Shown: positions 8,080-16,630 of the stretch, one piece after another | Layout of the letters: every line of letters begins with the position of its first letter | How positions within the stretch are numbered: position 1 is the stretch's first letter | From: Candidatus Solirubrobacter pratensis | Lineage (GTDB): Bacteria > Actinomycetota > Thermoleophilia > Solirubrobacterales > Solirubrobacteraceae | Direction: 5' to 3' | Assembly: GCF_000425945.1 (NCBI RefSeq) | Contig: NZ_AUEK01000009.1 | Location: 1 to 64,000 of the forward strand | Length of the DNA: 64,000 nucleotides | Notes under the pieces: model-generated | The model's database searches: none | Seen by the model: the letters and a program-made list of their open reading frames with translations, nothing else | Told to the model about the DNA's origin: nothing | Position numbers and translations under genes: made by a program

Positions 8080-9264
8080 CTAGAGCCCGTACGAGCGGCC
8101 GATGACGTCGAGCATGATCTCGTCGGTGCCCGCGCCGATCCGGTTGAGCCGCAGGTCGCGCCACGCGCGCTCGATGCCGTACTCGCGCATGTAGCCGGCG
8201 CCGCCGAAGATCTGCAGGCATTCGTCGGCCACCTCGCAGCACATCTGCGCGGCGTGCAGCTTGGCCATCGAGATCTCGCGCACCGGGTACTCGCCGTTGG
8301 CGAAGCGCCAGGCGGTCGTGTACGTGAGCTGGCGGGCGGCCTCGATCTTGGTCGCCATCGCGGCGAACTTGTGCCGGATCACCTGGAAGTGGCCGATCTC
8401 GCGGCCGAAGGCCTTGCGCTCGAGCGCGTAGCCGAGCGTGCGGTCGAACGCCGCCTGGGCGCCCGCGACGCAGCCCGCGGCGCCGATCAGCCGCTCGCCC
8501 TGGAGCTCCCACATGATCTGGTAGAAGCCCTTGCCGACCGTCCCGAGCACGGCCGAGTCCGGGACCCGCACGTCCTGGAACGCCAGCAGCGCCGTGTCGG
8601 ACGCGTGCATGCCGAGCTTCTCCAGCCGCTTCTCGCGCACCACGCCCGGCAGGTCCATGTCGACCAGGAACAGCGTGAAGCCGTCGTATCCGGCGTCCGG
8701 GTCGGTCTTGGTGACGAGCACGATGAAGTCGGCGCGGTGGCCGTTGGTGATGTAGGTCTTGGAGCCGTTGATGACCCACTCGTCGCCGTCGCGGACCGCG
8801 CGCGTGCGGATGCCGGCGACGTCGCTCCCCGCGTCGGGCTCGGTGATGCCCAGGCAGGAGATCCTGTCGCCTCGGATCGCCGGCACGAGGTAACGCTGCT
8901 TCTGCTCCTCGGAGCCGAACTGGAGGATCGGCGGCGTCGCCATGTCGGTGTGCACCGCGACGCCCATGGCCAGGCCGCCGGAGTGCGACCCCGACAGCTC
9001 CTCGGCGAGCACGAGGTTCGCGAAGTAGTCCCCGCCCTGACCGCCGTAGGCCTCCGGCATCGAGAGCCCGAGGAACCCGAGCTCGCCCATGCGGCGGAAG
9101 ACGGAGTCCGGGAAGGTCGTCCGCTCCCACTCGTCCGCGTGCGGCGCGAGCTCGCGCCGGACGTAGGAGCGGATCGACTCGCGCAACGCCTCGTGCTCGT
9201 CCGTGAAGATGAAGTGGCGGCGCGGCGCCGCGTGGTCGGGCTTGAGGACGTCGCTGGCGGCCAT
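8080..9264 (-). CDS. Acyl-CoA dehydrogenase
   Basis: A 394-aa FAD-dependent acyl-CoA dehydrogenase. SCLGITEPDAGSDVAGI is the FAD/substrate signature and WVINGSKTYITNG the following strand. LQIFGGAGYMREYGIERAWRDLR is the C-terminal signature. The helical segment ending IGAGTDEIMLDVIGRS contains the base-region Glu of the short/medium-chain type. It would introduce the alpha-beta double bond of an acyl-CoA. Divergent from a crotonase 33 bp away, the next enzyme in beta-oxidation, and preceded by a TAACGT box 6 nt from the ATG. Confidence 0.93.
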   Translation of the reverse strand: MAASDVLKPDHAAPRRHFIFTDEHEALRESIRSYVRRELAPHADEWERTTFPDSVFRRMGELGFLGLSMPEAYGGQGGDYFANLVLAEELSGSHSGGLAMGVAVHTDMATPPILQFGSEEQKQRYLVPAIRGDRISCLGITEPDAGSDVAGIRTRAVRDGDEWVINGSKTYITNGHRADFIVLVTKTDPDAGYDGFTLFLVDMDLPGVVREKRLEKLGMHASDTALLAFQDVRVPDSAVLGTVGKGFYQIMWELQGERLIGAAGCVAGAQAAFDRTLGYALERKAFGREIGHFQVIRHKFAAMATKIEAARQLTYTTAWRFANGEYPVREISMAKLHAAQMCCEVADECLQIFGGAGYMREYGIERAWRDLRLNRIGAGTDEIMLDVIGRSYGL

Positions 9265-9297
9265 GCCGTGACGTTACCCGGTTAGGCTCCGCTGCCG
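9265..9297. promoter_or_regulatory. Compact divergent leaderless promoters
   Basis: The 33 bp between two divergent ATGs carry TAACGT on the minus strand (9276-9271, 6 nt from the dehydrogenase ATG) and TAGGCT on the plus strand (9283-9288, 9 nt from the crotonase ATG). The boxes are only 6 bp apart, so each -35 region must lie in the other gene. Confidence 0.5.
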
Positions 9298-10083
9298 ATG
9301 GCCTTCCAGACCCTCCGCTACGACGTCGCCGGCACCGGGGTGGCGACGATCGCGCTCGACCGTCCCGAGGCGCGCAACGCACTCTCGGACCAGGCGCTCG
9401 ACGAGCTGCTCGCGGCGTTCGAGCAGGCGCGCGGCGACGACGCCGTCCGCTGCGTTGTGCTGACGTCCACGCACGAGAAGGTGTTCTCCGCCGGCGGCGA
9501 CCTCGGCCAGTTCGCGTCCGAGGACCCGCTGATCTCCAAGTATTTCGCAACTGACCGCTTCGTGCGCCTGTTCAAGCTGATCGGCGGCCTCGGCAAGCCG
9601 TCGCTGTGCGCGGCGAACGGGCACGTGCTGGCGGGTTCGCTCGGGATCGCGCTCGCGTGCGACCTGATCATCGCGAAGGAGACGGCGCGCTTCGGGACGC
9701 CCGAGATCAACGTCGGGGTGTTCCCGTTCATGATCATGGCGCTGATCTACCGCAACATCGGCCGCAAGAAGGCCACCGAGCTGATGCTGCTGGGCGAGCA
9801 GATCTCCGCGCGCGAGGCGGAGCGGATCGGGATCGTCAACCGCGTGGTCGCGCCGGACGAGTTCGACGCCGCCGTCGACGAGTGGGCGCGCAGCCTGGCC
9901 GCCAAGTCGCCGCTGCTGATGCGGATGGGCAAGGACGCGATGTTCCACCAGCTCGACATGCCGCTGGCCGACGCGCTCGAGTACCTGCACGCGCAACTCG
10001 CGCTCGCGTTCTCGACCGACGACATCAAGGAGGGCGTGCAGGCCTTCTTCGAGAAGCGGGAGCCCAGGTGGACCGGCCGCTGA
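9298..10083 (+). CDS. Enoyl-CoA hydratase/isomerase (crotonase) family
   Basis: A 261-aa crotonase. VFSAGGDLGQF and NGHVLAGSLGIALACDL build the oxyanion hole; TPEINVGVFPFMI keeps the second catalytic Glu, while the first (usually in GGGCE) is replaced (GSLGI). This is the reverse of the crotonase at 2082. It probably hydrates or isomerises an enoyl-CoA from the divergent acyl-CoA dehydrogenase. The arginase-like gene begins inside its last codons. Confidence 0.88.
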   Translation: MAFQTLRYDVAGTGVATIALDRPEARNALSDQALDELLAAFEQARGDDAVRCVVLTSTHEKVFSAGGDLGQFASEDPLISKYFATDRFVRLFKLIGGLGKPSLCAANGHVLAGSLGIALACDLIIAKETARFGTPEINVGVFPFMIMALIYRNIGRKKATELMLLGEQISAREAERIGIVNRVVAPDEFDAAVDEWARSLAAKSPLLMRMGKDAMFHQLDMPLADALEYLHAQLALAFSTDDIKEGVQAFFEKREPRWTGR

Positions 10084-10856
10084 GCGTCGCGGTGCTGCGC
10101 TGCCGCACCTCCGACCGGACGCCGGGCGGCGCGCTGGGCGCCGAGGCGCTCGGGCTCGCGCTCGATCCGCAGGCGCGGCTCGTCGGTACGCCGGGCGGCG
10201 CGAGGATCGCGGACTTCTCCGAGGACCTGCGCGAGTCGCACGGCTGCATCCTCGAGGCCGGCGGACAGGTCGACGACATGCTCTCGGCCGGCTCGTTCCC
10301 GGTGCTGACGGCCTCGGACTGCACGATCTGCATGACGACGTTCCAGTCGGTCGTGCGCCACCGGCCGCTCGTCCGCGTCCTGTGGCTCGACGCCCACGGG
10401 GACTTCAACACGCCGGAGACGACGCCCAGCGGCTTCCTCGGCGGCATGTGCCTGGCGGCCGCGTGCGGGCGCTGGGACAGCGGCTTCGAGCCGTCGATCG
10501 AGCCCGGCCGCGTGCTGATGTGCGGCGTCCGCGACCTCGACCCCGGCGAGCGCGTGCTCGTCGAGACCGCGGGCATCGGCATCGCGCGCCCCTCGGAGGT
10601 CGCCGAGCTGCTGCGCAGCGAGGAGGTCTACATCCACCTCGACCTCGACGTGCTCGATCCCGACGTGCTGCCGTCGCAGTTCGCCGTCCCGCATGGGCTG
10701 AGCGACACCGGGCTGCGCACGCTGCTGGGCGAGCTCGGCCGCTCGGCCTCGGTGATCGGGCTCGAGGTGACGGCGTTCGAGGCGCCCGAGGACGACGCCG
10801 AGCGCGCGCGCCGCGTGGACCTGATCGCCGGCATCCTCGCGCCGCTGCTGTCGTGA
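10068..10856 (+). CDS. Arginase/ureohydrolase-fold protein, atypical metal site
   Basis: 262 aa from a GTG at 10068, which follows a GGGAG site and overlaps the upstream gene by 16 bp. The ureohydrolase fold is clear: DAHGD supplies the His/Asp metal ligands and HLDLDVLDP the second pair, with a late GLEVTAFEAP glutamate. The first ligand motif, GGDHS in arginase, reads ASDCT (Cys for His), and the usual His of the SGNxHG loop is absent (PSGFLGG). A changed metal centre or a non-arginine substrate is likely. The 3' end overlaps the next gene as GTGA. Confidence 0.8.
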   Translation: MDRPLSVAVLRCRTSDRTPGGALGAEALGLALDPQARLVGTPGGARIADFSEDLRESHGCILEAGGQVDDMLSAGSFPVLTASDCTICMTTFQSVVRHRPLVRVLWLDAHGDFNTPETTPSGFLGGMCLAAACGRWDSGFEPSIEPGRVLMCGVRDLDPGERVLVETAGIGIARPSEVAELLRSEEVYIHLDLDVLDPDVLPSQFAVPHGLSDTGLRTLLGELGRSASVIGLEVTAFEAPEDDAERARRVDLIAGILAPLLS

Positions 10857-11785
10857 ACGATGCCCTCGGCGACCCGGCGCGGCTCGCCGCGCTGGCTGCG
10901 AGCGGGCTGCTCGACTCGCCGCCGGAGAAGGCGTTCGACCGCTTCACGCGGCTGGCCGCCGAGGTGCTCGGCGTGCCGGTCGCGCTGTTCACCCTCGTCA
11001 CGCCCGACCGGCAGGTGTTCAAGAGCTCGGTCGGGCTCGGCGAGCTGCGCGAGACGCCGCTGTCGCACTCGTTCTGCCGGCACGTGGTCGAGGCCGGCGC
11101 GCCGCTGGAGGTCGTCGACGCCCGCACGCACCCGCGCGTGCACGACAACCCGGCGATCCAGGACTTCGGCATCATCGCCTACCTCGGCATGCCGCTGGTC
11201 ACGGCCGGTGGCGTCCGGCTCGGTTCGCTGTGCGCGGTCGACCACGCGCCGCGCCAGTGGACCGGCCGCGATCACGGCGTGCTTGAGGATCTGGCCGCGG
11301 CCGTGATGGCCGAGGTCGAGCTGCGCCAGGCCAACCGCCAGGTCGCGGCGGCGGCCGCCGAGCTGCACTTCGCGGCGACGCACGACTCGCTCACCCACGT
11401 CGGCAACCGGCGCGCGCTGCTGGCCGACCTGGCGGTCGTGCTGCACGACCGCCGGCACGCGACGCTGCTCGTGCTCGACCTCGAGGGCGTGCGCGAGTTC
11501 AACGACGCGCACGGCCATGCGGAGGGCGATGGCCTGCTGACGCGGCTCGCCGAGCGCCTGGAGGCCGCCGTCGTCGCCGACGGCCACGTCTACCGGCTCG
11601 GCGGCGCGCACTTCTGCGCGCTCGTCGCGGGCGCGGCGGCGGACAGCGTGATCGCCGCGGCCGCGACCGCGGTCGAGCAGCGCGGCGACGGCGTGTTCGC
11701 GCGCGTGGCGGCCGTCGAGCTGCCGCGCGAGGCGGCCGACGCCGACGCCGCCCTGCGCCTCGCCGGCGCGCGCCTGGCAAGGTGA
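10853..11785 (+). CDS. GAF domain plus degenerate GGDEF protein
   Basis: 310 aa. Residues about 15-150 form a GAF sensor domain (FTLVTPDRQVFKSSVGL, SHSFCRHVV, YLGMPLVT, GSLCAVD). A GGDEF-fold domain follows: HDSLTHVGNRRALLADL and FNDAHGHAEGDGLL are normal, but the signature is GGAHF, so the active-site acidic residues are lost and cyclase activity is unlikely. It probably acts as a GTP- or ligand-sensing partner. GTG start coupled (GTGA) to the arginase-like gene. Confidence 0.85.
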   Translation: MNDALGDPARLAALAASGLLDSPPEKAFDRFTRLAAEVLGVPVALFTLVTPDRQVFKSSVGLGELRETPLSHSFCRHVVEAGAPLEVVDARTHPRVHDNPAIQDFGIIAYLGMPLVTAGGVRLGSLCAVDHAPRQWTGRDHGVLEDLAAAVMAEVELRQANRQVAAAAAELHFAATHDSLTHVGNRRALLADLAVVLHDRRHATLLVLDLEGVREFNDAHGHAEGDGLLTRLAERLEAAVVADGHVYRLGGAHFCALVAGAAADSVIAAAATAVEQRGDGVFARVAAVELPREAADADAALRLAGARLAR

Positions 11786-11792
11786 TCGTCTG

Positions 11793-13340
11793 ATGCTCCG
11801 ACCACTCGCCGAGGACCTCGCCGAGCGCCGCGCCCGTGCCCGCCTGGGCGGAGGCGAGGAGCGCATCGCGCGCCAGCACGACGCGGGCAAGCTCACCGCC
11901 CGCGAGCGGATCGCCCTGCTGATCGACGACGGGACGTTCACCGAGCTCGGGATCCACGCCCAGCCGCACTTCTCCCAGCGCGCGATGGAAGGCCGGGACG
12001 CGCCGGCCGACGGCGTGATCACCGGCTACGGCAAGGTCGACGGCCGGCTGGTCGCGGTCGCCGCCTACGACTTCACCGTGATGGCCGGCTCGATGGGGAT
12101 GACCGGCGAGATCAAGGTCGCGCGCCTGCGCGAGCTGGCGCTGACCAAGCGGATCCCGATCGTGTGGCTGCTCGACTCGGCCGGCGCGCGGATCCAGGAG
12201 GCGGTCGGCTCGCTGTTCGCCGGCACCGGCCACCTCTTCCGCGAGGAGGTCGTGATGAGCGGCGTCGTCCCCCAGGTCGCGGCGCTGATGGGCCCGTGCG
12301 CGGCGGGCACGGCCTACATCCCGGGGCTGGCCGACTTCGTGCCGATGGTGTCGGGGCGGGGCTCGATGGCGCTGGCCGGACCGCATCTGGTCCGCGCGGC
12401 GATCGGCGAGGACGTCACCCAGGAGGAGCTGGGCGGGGCGCGCGTGCACTGCCGGAAGTCCGGCGTCGGCGACCTCGAGGTGGCCGACGACCAGGAGTGC
12501 ATCGCGCGGATCAAGCAGTACCTCTCCTACTTCCCCGCCAACTGCGAGGAGCGGCCGCCGGTGCGGCCGGTGCGCGACCCGGTGGACCGCAGGGAGGACG
12601 CGCTGCTGGACATCCTCCCGGACTCCAACCGCAAGCCGTACGACATGTACGACCTGATCCGGCTGATCGTCGACGACGGCGAGTGGTTCGACCTCAAGCC
12701 CAAGTGGGCGCGCACGATCATCACCTGCTTCGCCCGCATGGGCGGGCGCCCCGTCGGCATCGTGGCGTCGCAGCCGCGCCAGCTCGGCGGCATCCTCGAC
12801 AACGACTCGGCCGACAAGGCGGCCCGATTCGTGACCCTCTGCGACGCGTTCGGGATCCCGCTGGTGTTCCTCGTCGACGTGCCGGGCTTCATGGTGGGCA
12901 CCAAGGTCGAGGCGGCGGGCATCATCCGCCACGGGGCCAAGATGCTGCACGCCGTGGCCTCGGCCACGGTGCCGAAGATCACGGTGGTCGTGCGCAAGGC
13001 CTACGGCGCGGGCTACTACGTCATGAACGGCCGCGCGTACGAGCCGGACCTGATCGTCGCCTGGCCCAGCGCCGAGATCTCGGTCATGGGCGCCGAGGGC
13101 GCGGTGGAGATCGTGATGCGCCGCCAGGTCGAGGAGGCCGAGGATCCGGTCGCCAAGCGCGCCGAGCTGGTCGCCGCCTACCAGGGGCTGATCGACGTCT
13201 ACGTCGCCGCCCGCAACGGGATGATCGACGACGTGATCGACCCGCGCGAGACGCGGCCGACGATCGTCCACGCGCTCGAGCTGTCAGAACGCAAGAAAAC
13301 GGAGCGTCCATGGCGGCGGCACGGTGTCATGCCCGTGTGA
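11793..13340 (+). CDS. Acyl-CoA carboxylase, carboxyltransferase (beta) subunit
   Basis: A 515-aa biotin-dependent carboxyltransferase (MCC/PCC beta type) that moves CO2 from biotin to an acyl-CoA. GRLVAVAAYDFTVMAGSMG, DSAGARIQEAVGSL and GGMC-like CoA-site segments are present; FLVDVPGFMVGTKVEAAGI and KAYGAGYYVMNG are the C-terminal crotonase-fold signatures. The stand-alone biotinyl carrier at 2855 is a candidate partner; no carboxylase subunit is nearby. ATG 7 nt after the GAF-GGDEF gene. The last about 15 residues, rich in Lys/Arg, look like a read-on tail. Confidence 0.9.
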   Translation: MLRPLAEDLAERRARARLGGGEERIARQHDAGKLTARERIALLIDDGTFTELGIHAQPHFSQRAMEGRDAPADGVITGYGKVDGRLVAVAAYDFTVMAGSMGMTGEIKVARLRELALTKRIPIVWLLDSAGARIQEAVGSLFAGTGHLFREEVVMSGVVPQVAALMGPCAAGTAYIPGLADFVPMVSGRGSMALAGPHLVRAAIGEDVTQEELGGARVHCRKSGVGDLEVADDQECIARIKQYLSYFPANCEERPPVRPVRDPVDRREDALLDILPDSNRKPYDMYDLIRLIVDDGEWFDLKPKWARTIITCFARMGGRPVGIVASQPRQLGGILDNDSADKAARFVTLCDAFGIPLVFLVDVPGFMVGTKVEAAGIIRHGAKMLHAVASATVPKITVVVRKAYGAGYYVMNGRAYEPDLIVAWPSAEISVMGAEGAVEIVMRRQVEEAEDPVAKRAELVAAYQGLIDVYVAARNGMIDDVIDPRETRPTIVHALELSERKKTERPWRRHGVMPV

Positions 13341-13394
13341 TCGAGTACATTCGGATTTCGCCTGGTACAGACGGGCGCCGGGCGAATCGACGTC

Positions 13395-14600
13395 ATGCAC
13401 GCCGCAGATCGACATGTCCTCGATGCGGTGCCCGTCGGCCTTCAGGTCTGGGAGGCGGTGGGCGACGAGCCGCTCGGCATCACCCTCCGCTACGCGAACG
13501 AGGCCGCGAGTGCGTGTCCGCGCGACGACCCCTGGCTCGCGGAGCTGCGCGAGGCGTGCGCGGCGCAGTTCACGGGGGCGATGGAGCTCGAGCGCGGCGA
13601 GCGCTGGTGGCGCGCGCAGCTGACGCCGCTCGGGGACCGCTCGCTGCTGGCCACCTACTGGGACGTGACGGTGCACAAGCTCGCGGAGCGCAGCCTGCGG
13701 GCGTCCGAGCGGCTGAACCGCGAGATCGTGTCCGGCTTGGTCGAGGGCGTGCTGGTGGTCGACACGTCCGCGCGCGTGGTGCTCGCCAACGAGGCGGTCG
13801 CGCGGCTGTTCGGCGTGCGGGTCGCCGAGCTCGTGGGGCGGCCGCTGAGCGGCGTGCCTGTCGACCTGCTCGACGACCGCGGTCACCTGCTCGCCAACGA
13901 GGAGATGCCGATGTCGCGCGCGCTGCGCGGCGAGGAGGTGCGGGCCGCGGTCGCGCGGCTCGTGCGGCGCGACGGGACGCTGCTGTGGATCGAGGCGCAG
14001 GCAAGCCCGCTGCTCGACGAGGCGGGCGACCTGTACGGCGCGGTCGCGAGCTACGACGACGTCACGCTGCGCGTCGAGCAGGACCGGCGCACGCGCCAGG
14101 AGGCCGACACCGATCCGCTGACGGGGCTTGCGAACCGGCGAGCACTGGAGCGCACGCTGATCAGCGCGCTGGCGCGGGCGGCGGCCCGAGGGCGCACCGC
14201 CGCGGTCCTGATGCTCGATCTGGACGGCTTCAAGGCGATCAACGACTCGCTCGGTCACGCGGCCGGCGACGCGGCGCTGCGCGAGGTCGGGCGCCGGCTG
14301 CGCCGCTGCGTGCGCGAGCGCGACCTCGTGGCGCGGCTCGGCGGCGACGAGTTCGTCGTGCTGCTGACCGACGTGGGCGGTCACTCGGGCGCCGCGGCCG
14401 AGGCGTGCGAGCGCGTCGACGCCGTGCTGGCGGAGCCGATCGCGCTCGAGCACGCCGAGGTGAGGCTGGGCGCGGCGATCGGCGTCGCGACGTTCCCGGG
14501 TGACGGCGCCGACGCGCCCGCGCTGCTCGCCCACGCGGACCGCGCGATGTACGCGGCCAAGGCCGCCCGCAACGGCCGCCGGGTAGATTCACCCGCCTGA
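13395..14600 (+). CDS. PAS-GGDEF diguanylate cyclase
   Basis: 401 aa: a PAS-like N-terminal half-domain (about 1-95), a PAS domain (about 105-235, ILVEGVLVVDTSARVVLANEAV-type start and VASYDDVTLRVEQ end) and a C-terminal GGDEF domain. The active site GGDEF is intact and RERD five residues before it is the RxxD inhibitory site, so active, product-regulated c-di-GMP synthesis is likely. No membrane segment: a cytoplasmic sensor. Its last codons contain the TAGATT box of the next gene and its TGA overlaps the CTG start there. Confidence 0.92.
   Translation: MHAADRHVLDAVPVGLQVWEAVGDEPLGITLRYANEAASACPRDDPWLAELREACAAQFTGAMELERGERWWRAQLTPLGDRSLLATYWDVTVHKLAERSLRASERLNREIVSGLVEGVLVVDTSARVVLANEAVARLFGVRVAELVGRPLSGVPVDLLDDRGHLLANEEMPMSRALRGEEVRAAVARLVRRDGTLLWIEAQASPLLDEAGDLYGAVASYDDVTLRVEQDRRTRQEADTDPLTGLANRRALERTLISALARAAARGRTAAVLMLDLDGFKAINDSLGHAAGDAALREVGRRLRRCVRERDLVARLGGDEFVVLLTDVGGHSGAAAEACERVDAVLAEPIALEHAEVRLGAAIGVATFPGDGADAPALLAHADRAMYAAKAARNGRRVDSPA
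14584..14589 (+). promoter_or_regulatory. Possible -10 box (TAGATT) of the BKACE gene
   Basis: TAGATT lies within the end of the GGDEF gene and 7 nt before CTG 14597. The spacing matches the leaderless-type boxes of other genes in the window and independently supports initiation near 14597. Confidence 0.4.
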
Positions 14601-15457
14601 CCCTCGCCGACCCGGTCATCCTCACCTGCGCGATCTCGGGCGCGCTCGCGTCGCGCGAGCAGTGCCCGGCGATCCCCTACACGCCGGCGGAGTACGCCGC
14701 CGAGGCGCGCCGGATCGTGGACGAAGGCGGCGTGATGATCCACATCCACGCGCGCACGCCCGACGGGAGGCCGTCGCACGAGGTCCAGGACTTCCGCGCG
14801 ATCACCGAGGCGATCCGGGCCGAGGTCGGCGACGCCGCGATCGTCAACTACTCGACGGGAACGCTGGGCGTCCCCGTCGAGAAGCGGATCGAGTACCTGC
14901 GCGCGCTCAAGCCCGAGGTCGGCGCCCTGAACATGGGCTCGATGAACTACGCCAAGTACTCCTCGCGGCGCAAGGACTTCGTCTTCGCGGCGGTGTTCGA
15001 GAACTCGTTCGAGACGATCCGGGCGTTCCTGGCGGCGATGCGCGAGGAGGGCATCCGGCCCGAGCACGAGTGCTTCGACTCGGGGCACGTCGCGTCGCTG
15101 GACCCGCTGCTCGACATGGGGGCGCTCGAGCCGCCGCTGCAGGTCTCGTTCGTGATGGGCGTGACGGGCGGCATCCGCCCGACGGCGCGCAACGTCGCGC
15201 ACATGGCCGAGCAGGTCCCCGGCGTGCCGCACCAGTGGGGGGTGATCGGGATCTCGCGAGCGCAGTGGACGCTGCTGGCGGCGGCGCTCTCGCTGGGCGG
15301 CAACATCCGCGTCGGGCTGGAGGACAACTTCTACCTGCCGGACGGCGAGATGGCGCGCTCCAACGGGGACCTGGTCGCGCGCGCGGCGCGGATGGCGGCG
15401 GACGCGGGCCGGCGGCTCGCGACCGTCGCGGAGGCTCGGACCATGCTGGGCCTGTGA
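14597..15457 (+). CDS. Beta-keto acid cleavage enzyme (BKACE, DUF849), CTG start
   Basis: 286 aa. BKACE enzymes are Zn-dependent TIM barrels that condense a beta-keto acid with acetyl-CoA and cleave it to acetoacetate plus a new acyl-CoA. VILTCAISGA is the first strand, GVMIHIHART holds the two metal His, then STGTLG and a late ISRAQW segment. The conserved N-terminus extends to about 14600, yet the frame has no ATG, GTG or TTG between the stop at 14501 and GTG 14717. CTG 14597, in a CTGA overlap with the upstream stop, is the only sensible start. The 3' end overlaps the CoA-transferase gene (GTGA). Confidence 0.85.
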   Translation: MTLADPVILTCAISGALASREQCPAIPYTPAEYAAEARRIVDEGGVMIHIHARTPDGRPSHEVQDFRAITEAIRAEVGDAAIVNYSTGTLGVPVEKRIEYLRALKPEVGALNMGSMNYAKYSSRRKDFVFAAVFENSFETIRAFLAAMREEGIRPEHECFDSGHVASLDPLLDMGALEPPLQVSFVMGVTGGIRPTARNVAHMAEQVPGVPHQWGVIGISRAQWTLLAAALSLGGNIRVGLEDNFYLPDGEMARSNGDLVARAARMAADAGRRLATVAEARTMLGL

Positions 15458-16548
15458 GCGCGCTCGCCGGCCTGCGCGTGCTCGACCTCTCGCGGCTGCT
15501 GCCCGGGCCGTTCTGCTCGCTCCTGCTGGCCGACTTCGGGGCGGACGTGATCAAGGTCGAGGACCTCGGCGCGGGCGACTACACGCGCGCCGACCCGGAG
15601 GGGTTCGCGGCGCTCAACCGCGGCAAGCGCTCGATCAAGCTCGACCTCAAGTCCGGCGCCGGGCGCGACGCGTTCCTGCGCCTGGTGCGCGGTGCCGACG
15701 TCGTGCTGGAGTCGTTCCGGCCGGGCGTGATGGACCGGCTCGGCGTGGGCTGGGAGCGCCTGCGCGAGGTCAATCCGACGCTCGTCTACTGCGCGATCAG
15801 CGGCTACGGGCAGGACGGCCCGCTGCGCGACCGCGCGGGCCACGACCTCAACTACCTCGCGCGCGCCGGGCTGCTGGCGCTGAGCGGCGACGCGGACGGG
15901 CCGCCGGTGCAGGCCGCGGGCCAGATCGCCGACATCGGCGGCGGCGCGCTGATGGCGGCGTTCGGGATCCTCGCCGCGCTGCGGTCGGGCGAGGGGCAGT
16001 TCGTCGACATCGCGATGGCCGACGGCGCGCTGTCCTGGCTGCCGCTGCTGGCCGCGAAGCCGTCTTCCCGGCGCGGCGGGCTCACGCTCGGCGGCGGGAT
16101 CCTCTGCTACCGGCCGTACCGCTGCGCGGACGGCTACGTCGCGCTCGGCGCGCTGGAGCCGAAGTTCTTCGCCGCGTTCTGCTCGGGCGTGGGCCGGCCG
16201 GACCTGATCGACCACCAGTTCGACCCGCCGGGGTCCGACGCGCACGCCGAGGTCGCGGCGATCCTCCTCGAGCGCACGCGCGCGGAGTGGGAGGCGTTCA
16301 ACGTCCAGCACGACTGCTGCCTGGAGCCGGTGCAGGAGCTCGGCGAGGCGCTCGCGGATCCGCAGTTCCTGACGCGCGACATGGTGCTCGACGGCGCGCT
16401 GGGGACGCCGGTGAAGCTGTCGGCGACACCGGGCGACACGTCCGGCGCGGCCCCGGGCCCGGGCGAGCACACCGACGCTGTCCTGGGCGAGGCGGGGCTG
16501 ACGGGCGAGGAGATCGCCGCGCTGCGCGAGGCGGGCGCGATCGCATGA
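15454..16548 (+). CDS. CaiB/BaiF family III CoA-transferase, alpha-methylacyl-CoA racemase-like
   Basis: 364 aa from GTG 15454 (GTGA overlap). LRVLDLSRLLPGPFCSLLLADFGADVIKVE is the family III start; LNRGKRSIKLDLK and FRPGVMDRLGVG follow. GHDLNYLARAG matches the GHD(I/L)NYLA motif of alpha-methylacyl-CoA racemases, with catalytic His/Asp, so racemisation of 2-methylacyl-CoA is more likely than CoA transfer. Its neighbours, BKACE upstream and a thioesterase downstream, suggest branched or beta-keto acyl-CoA catabolism. Confidence 0.85.
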   Translation: MSALAGLRVLDLSRLLPGPFCSLLLADFGADVIKVEDLGAGDYTRADPEGFAALNRGKRSIKLDLKSGAGRDAFLRLVRGADVVLESFRPGVMDRLGVGWERLREVNPTLVYCAISGYGQDGPLRDRAGHDLNYLARAGLLALSGDADGPPVQAAGQIADIGGGALMAAFGILAALRSGEGQFVDIAMADGALSWLPLLAAKPSSRRGGLTLGGGILCYRPYRCADGYVALGALEPKFFAAFCSGVGRPDLIDHQFDPPGSDAHAEVAAILLERTRAEWEAFNVQHDCCLEPVQELGEALADPQFLTRDMVLDGALGTPVKLSATPGDTSGAAPGPGEHTDAVLGEAGLTGEEIAALREAGAIA

Positions 16549-16628
16549 CCGGCGACGACTCGCCCAGAGGGCTCGCGTCGCTGGGAGCAATCGCCCAGGG
16601 GGCGATTCTCCCCGGCGAGGTGACGTAA
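16545..16628 (+). CDS. 27-codon intercistronic ORF
   Basis: An ATGA overlap with the CoA-transferase stop opens a 27-codon frame that closes with TAA inside TAATG, the start of the thioesterase gene. The translated end, SLGAIAQGAILPGEVT, is encoded by the repeated hairpin element. The frame would carry ribosomes from one gene to the next and through the hairpin. The second copy of the element near 19060 is not in an equivalent closed frame, so the peptide itself may not matter. Confidence 0.35.
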   Translation: MTGDDSPRGLASLGAIAQGAILPGEVT

Positions 16629-16630
16629 TG
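16571..16630 (+). promoter_or_regulatory. Conserved intercistronic hairpin element, copy A
   Basis: Between the CoA-transferase and thioesterase genes. Arms GGGAGCAATCGCCC and GGGCGATTCTCCC pair over 13 bp with one bulged base and a 3-nt loop, followed directly by a GGCGAGGTGA ribosome site and ATG. From CTCGCG to the ATG, 54 of 59 positions match copy B at 19091-19033 on the other strand. Confidence 0.7.
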
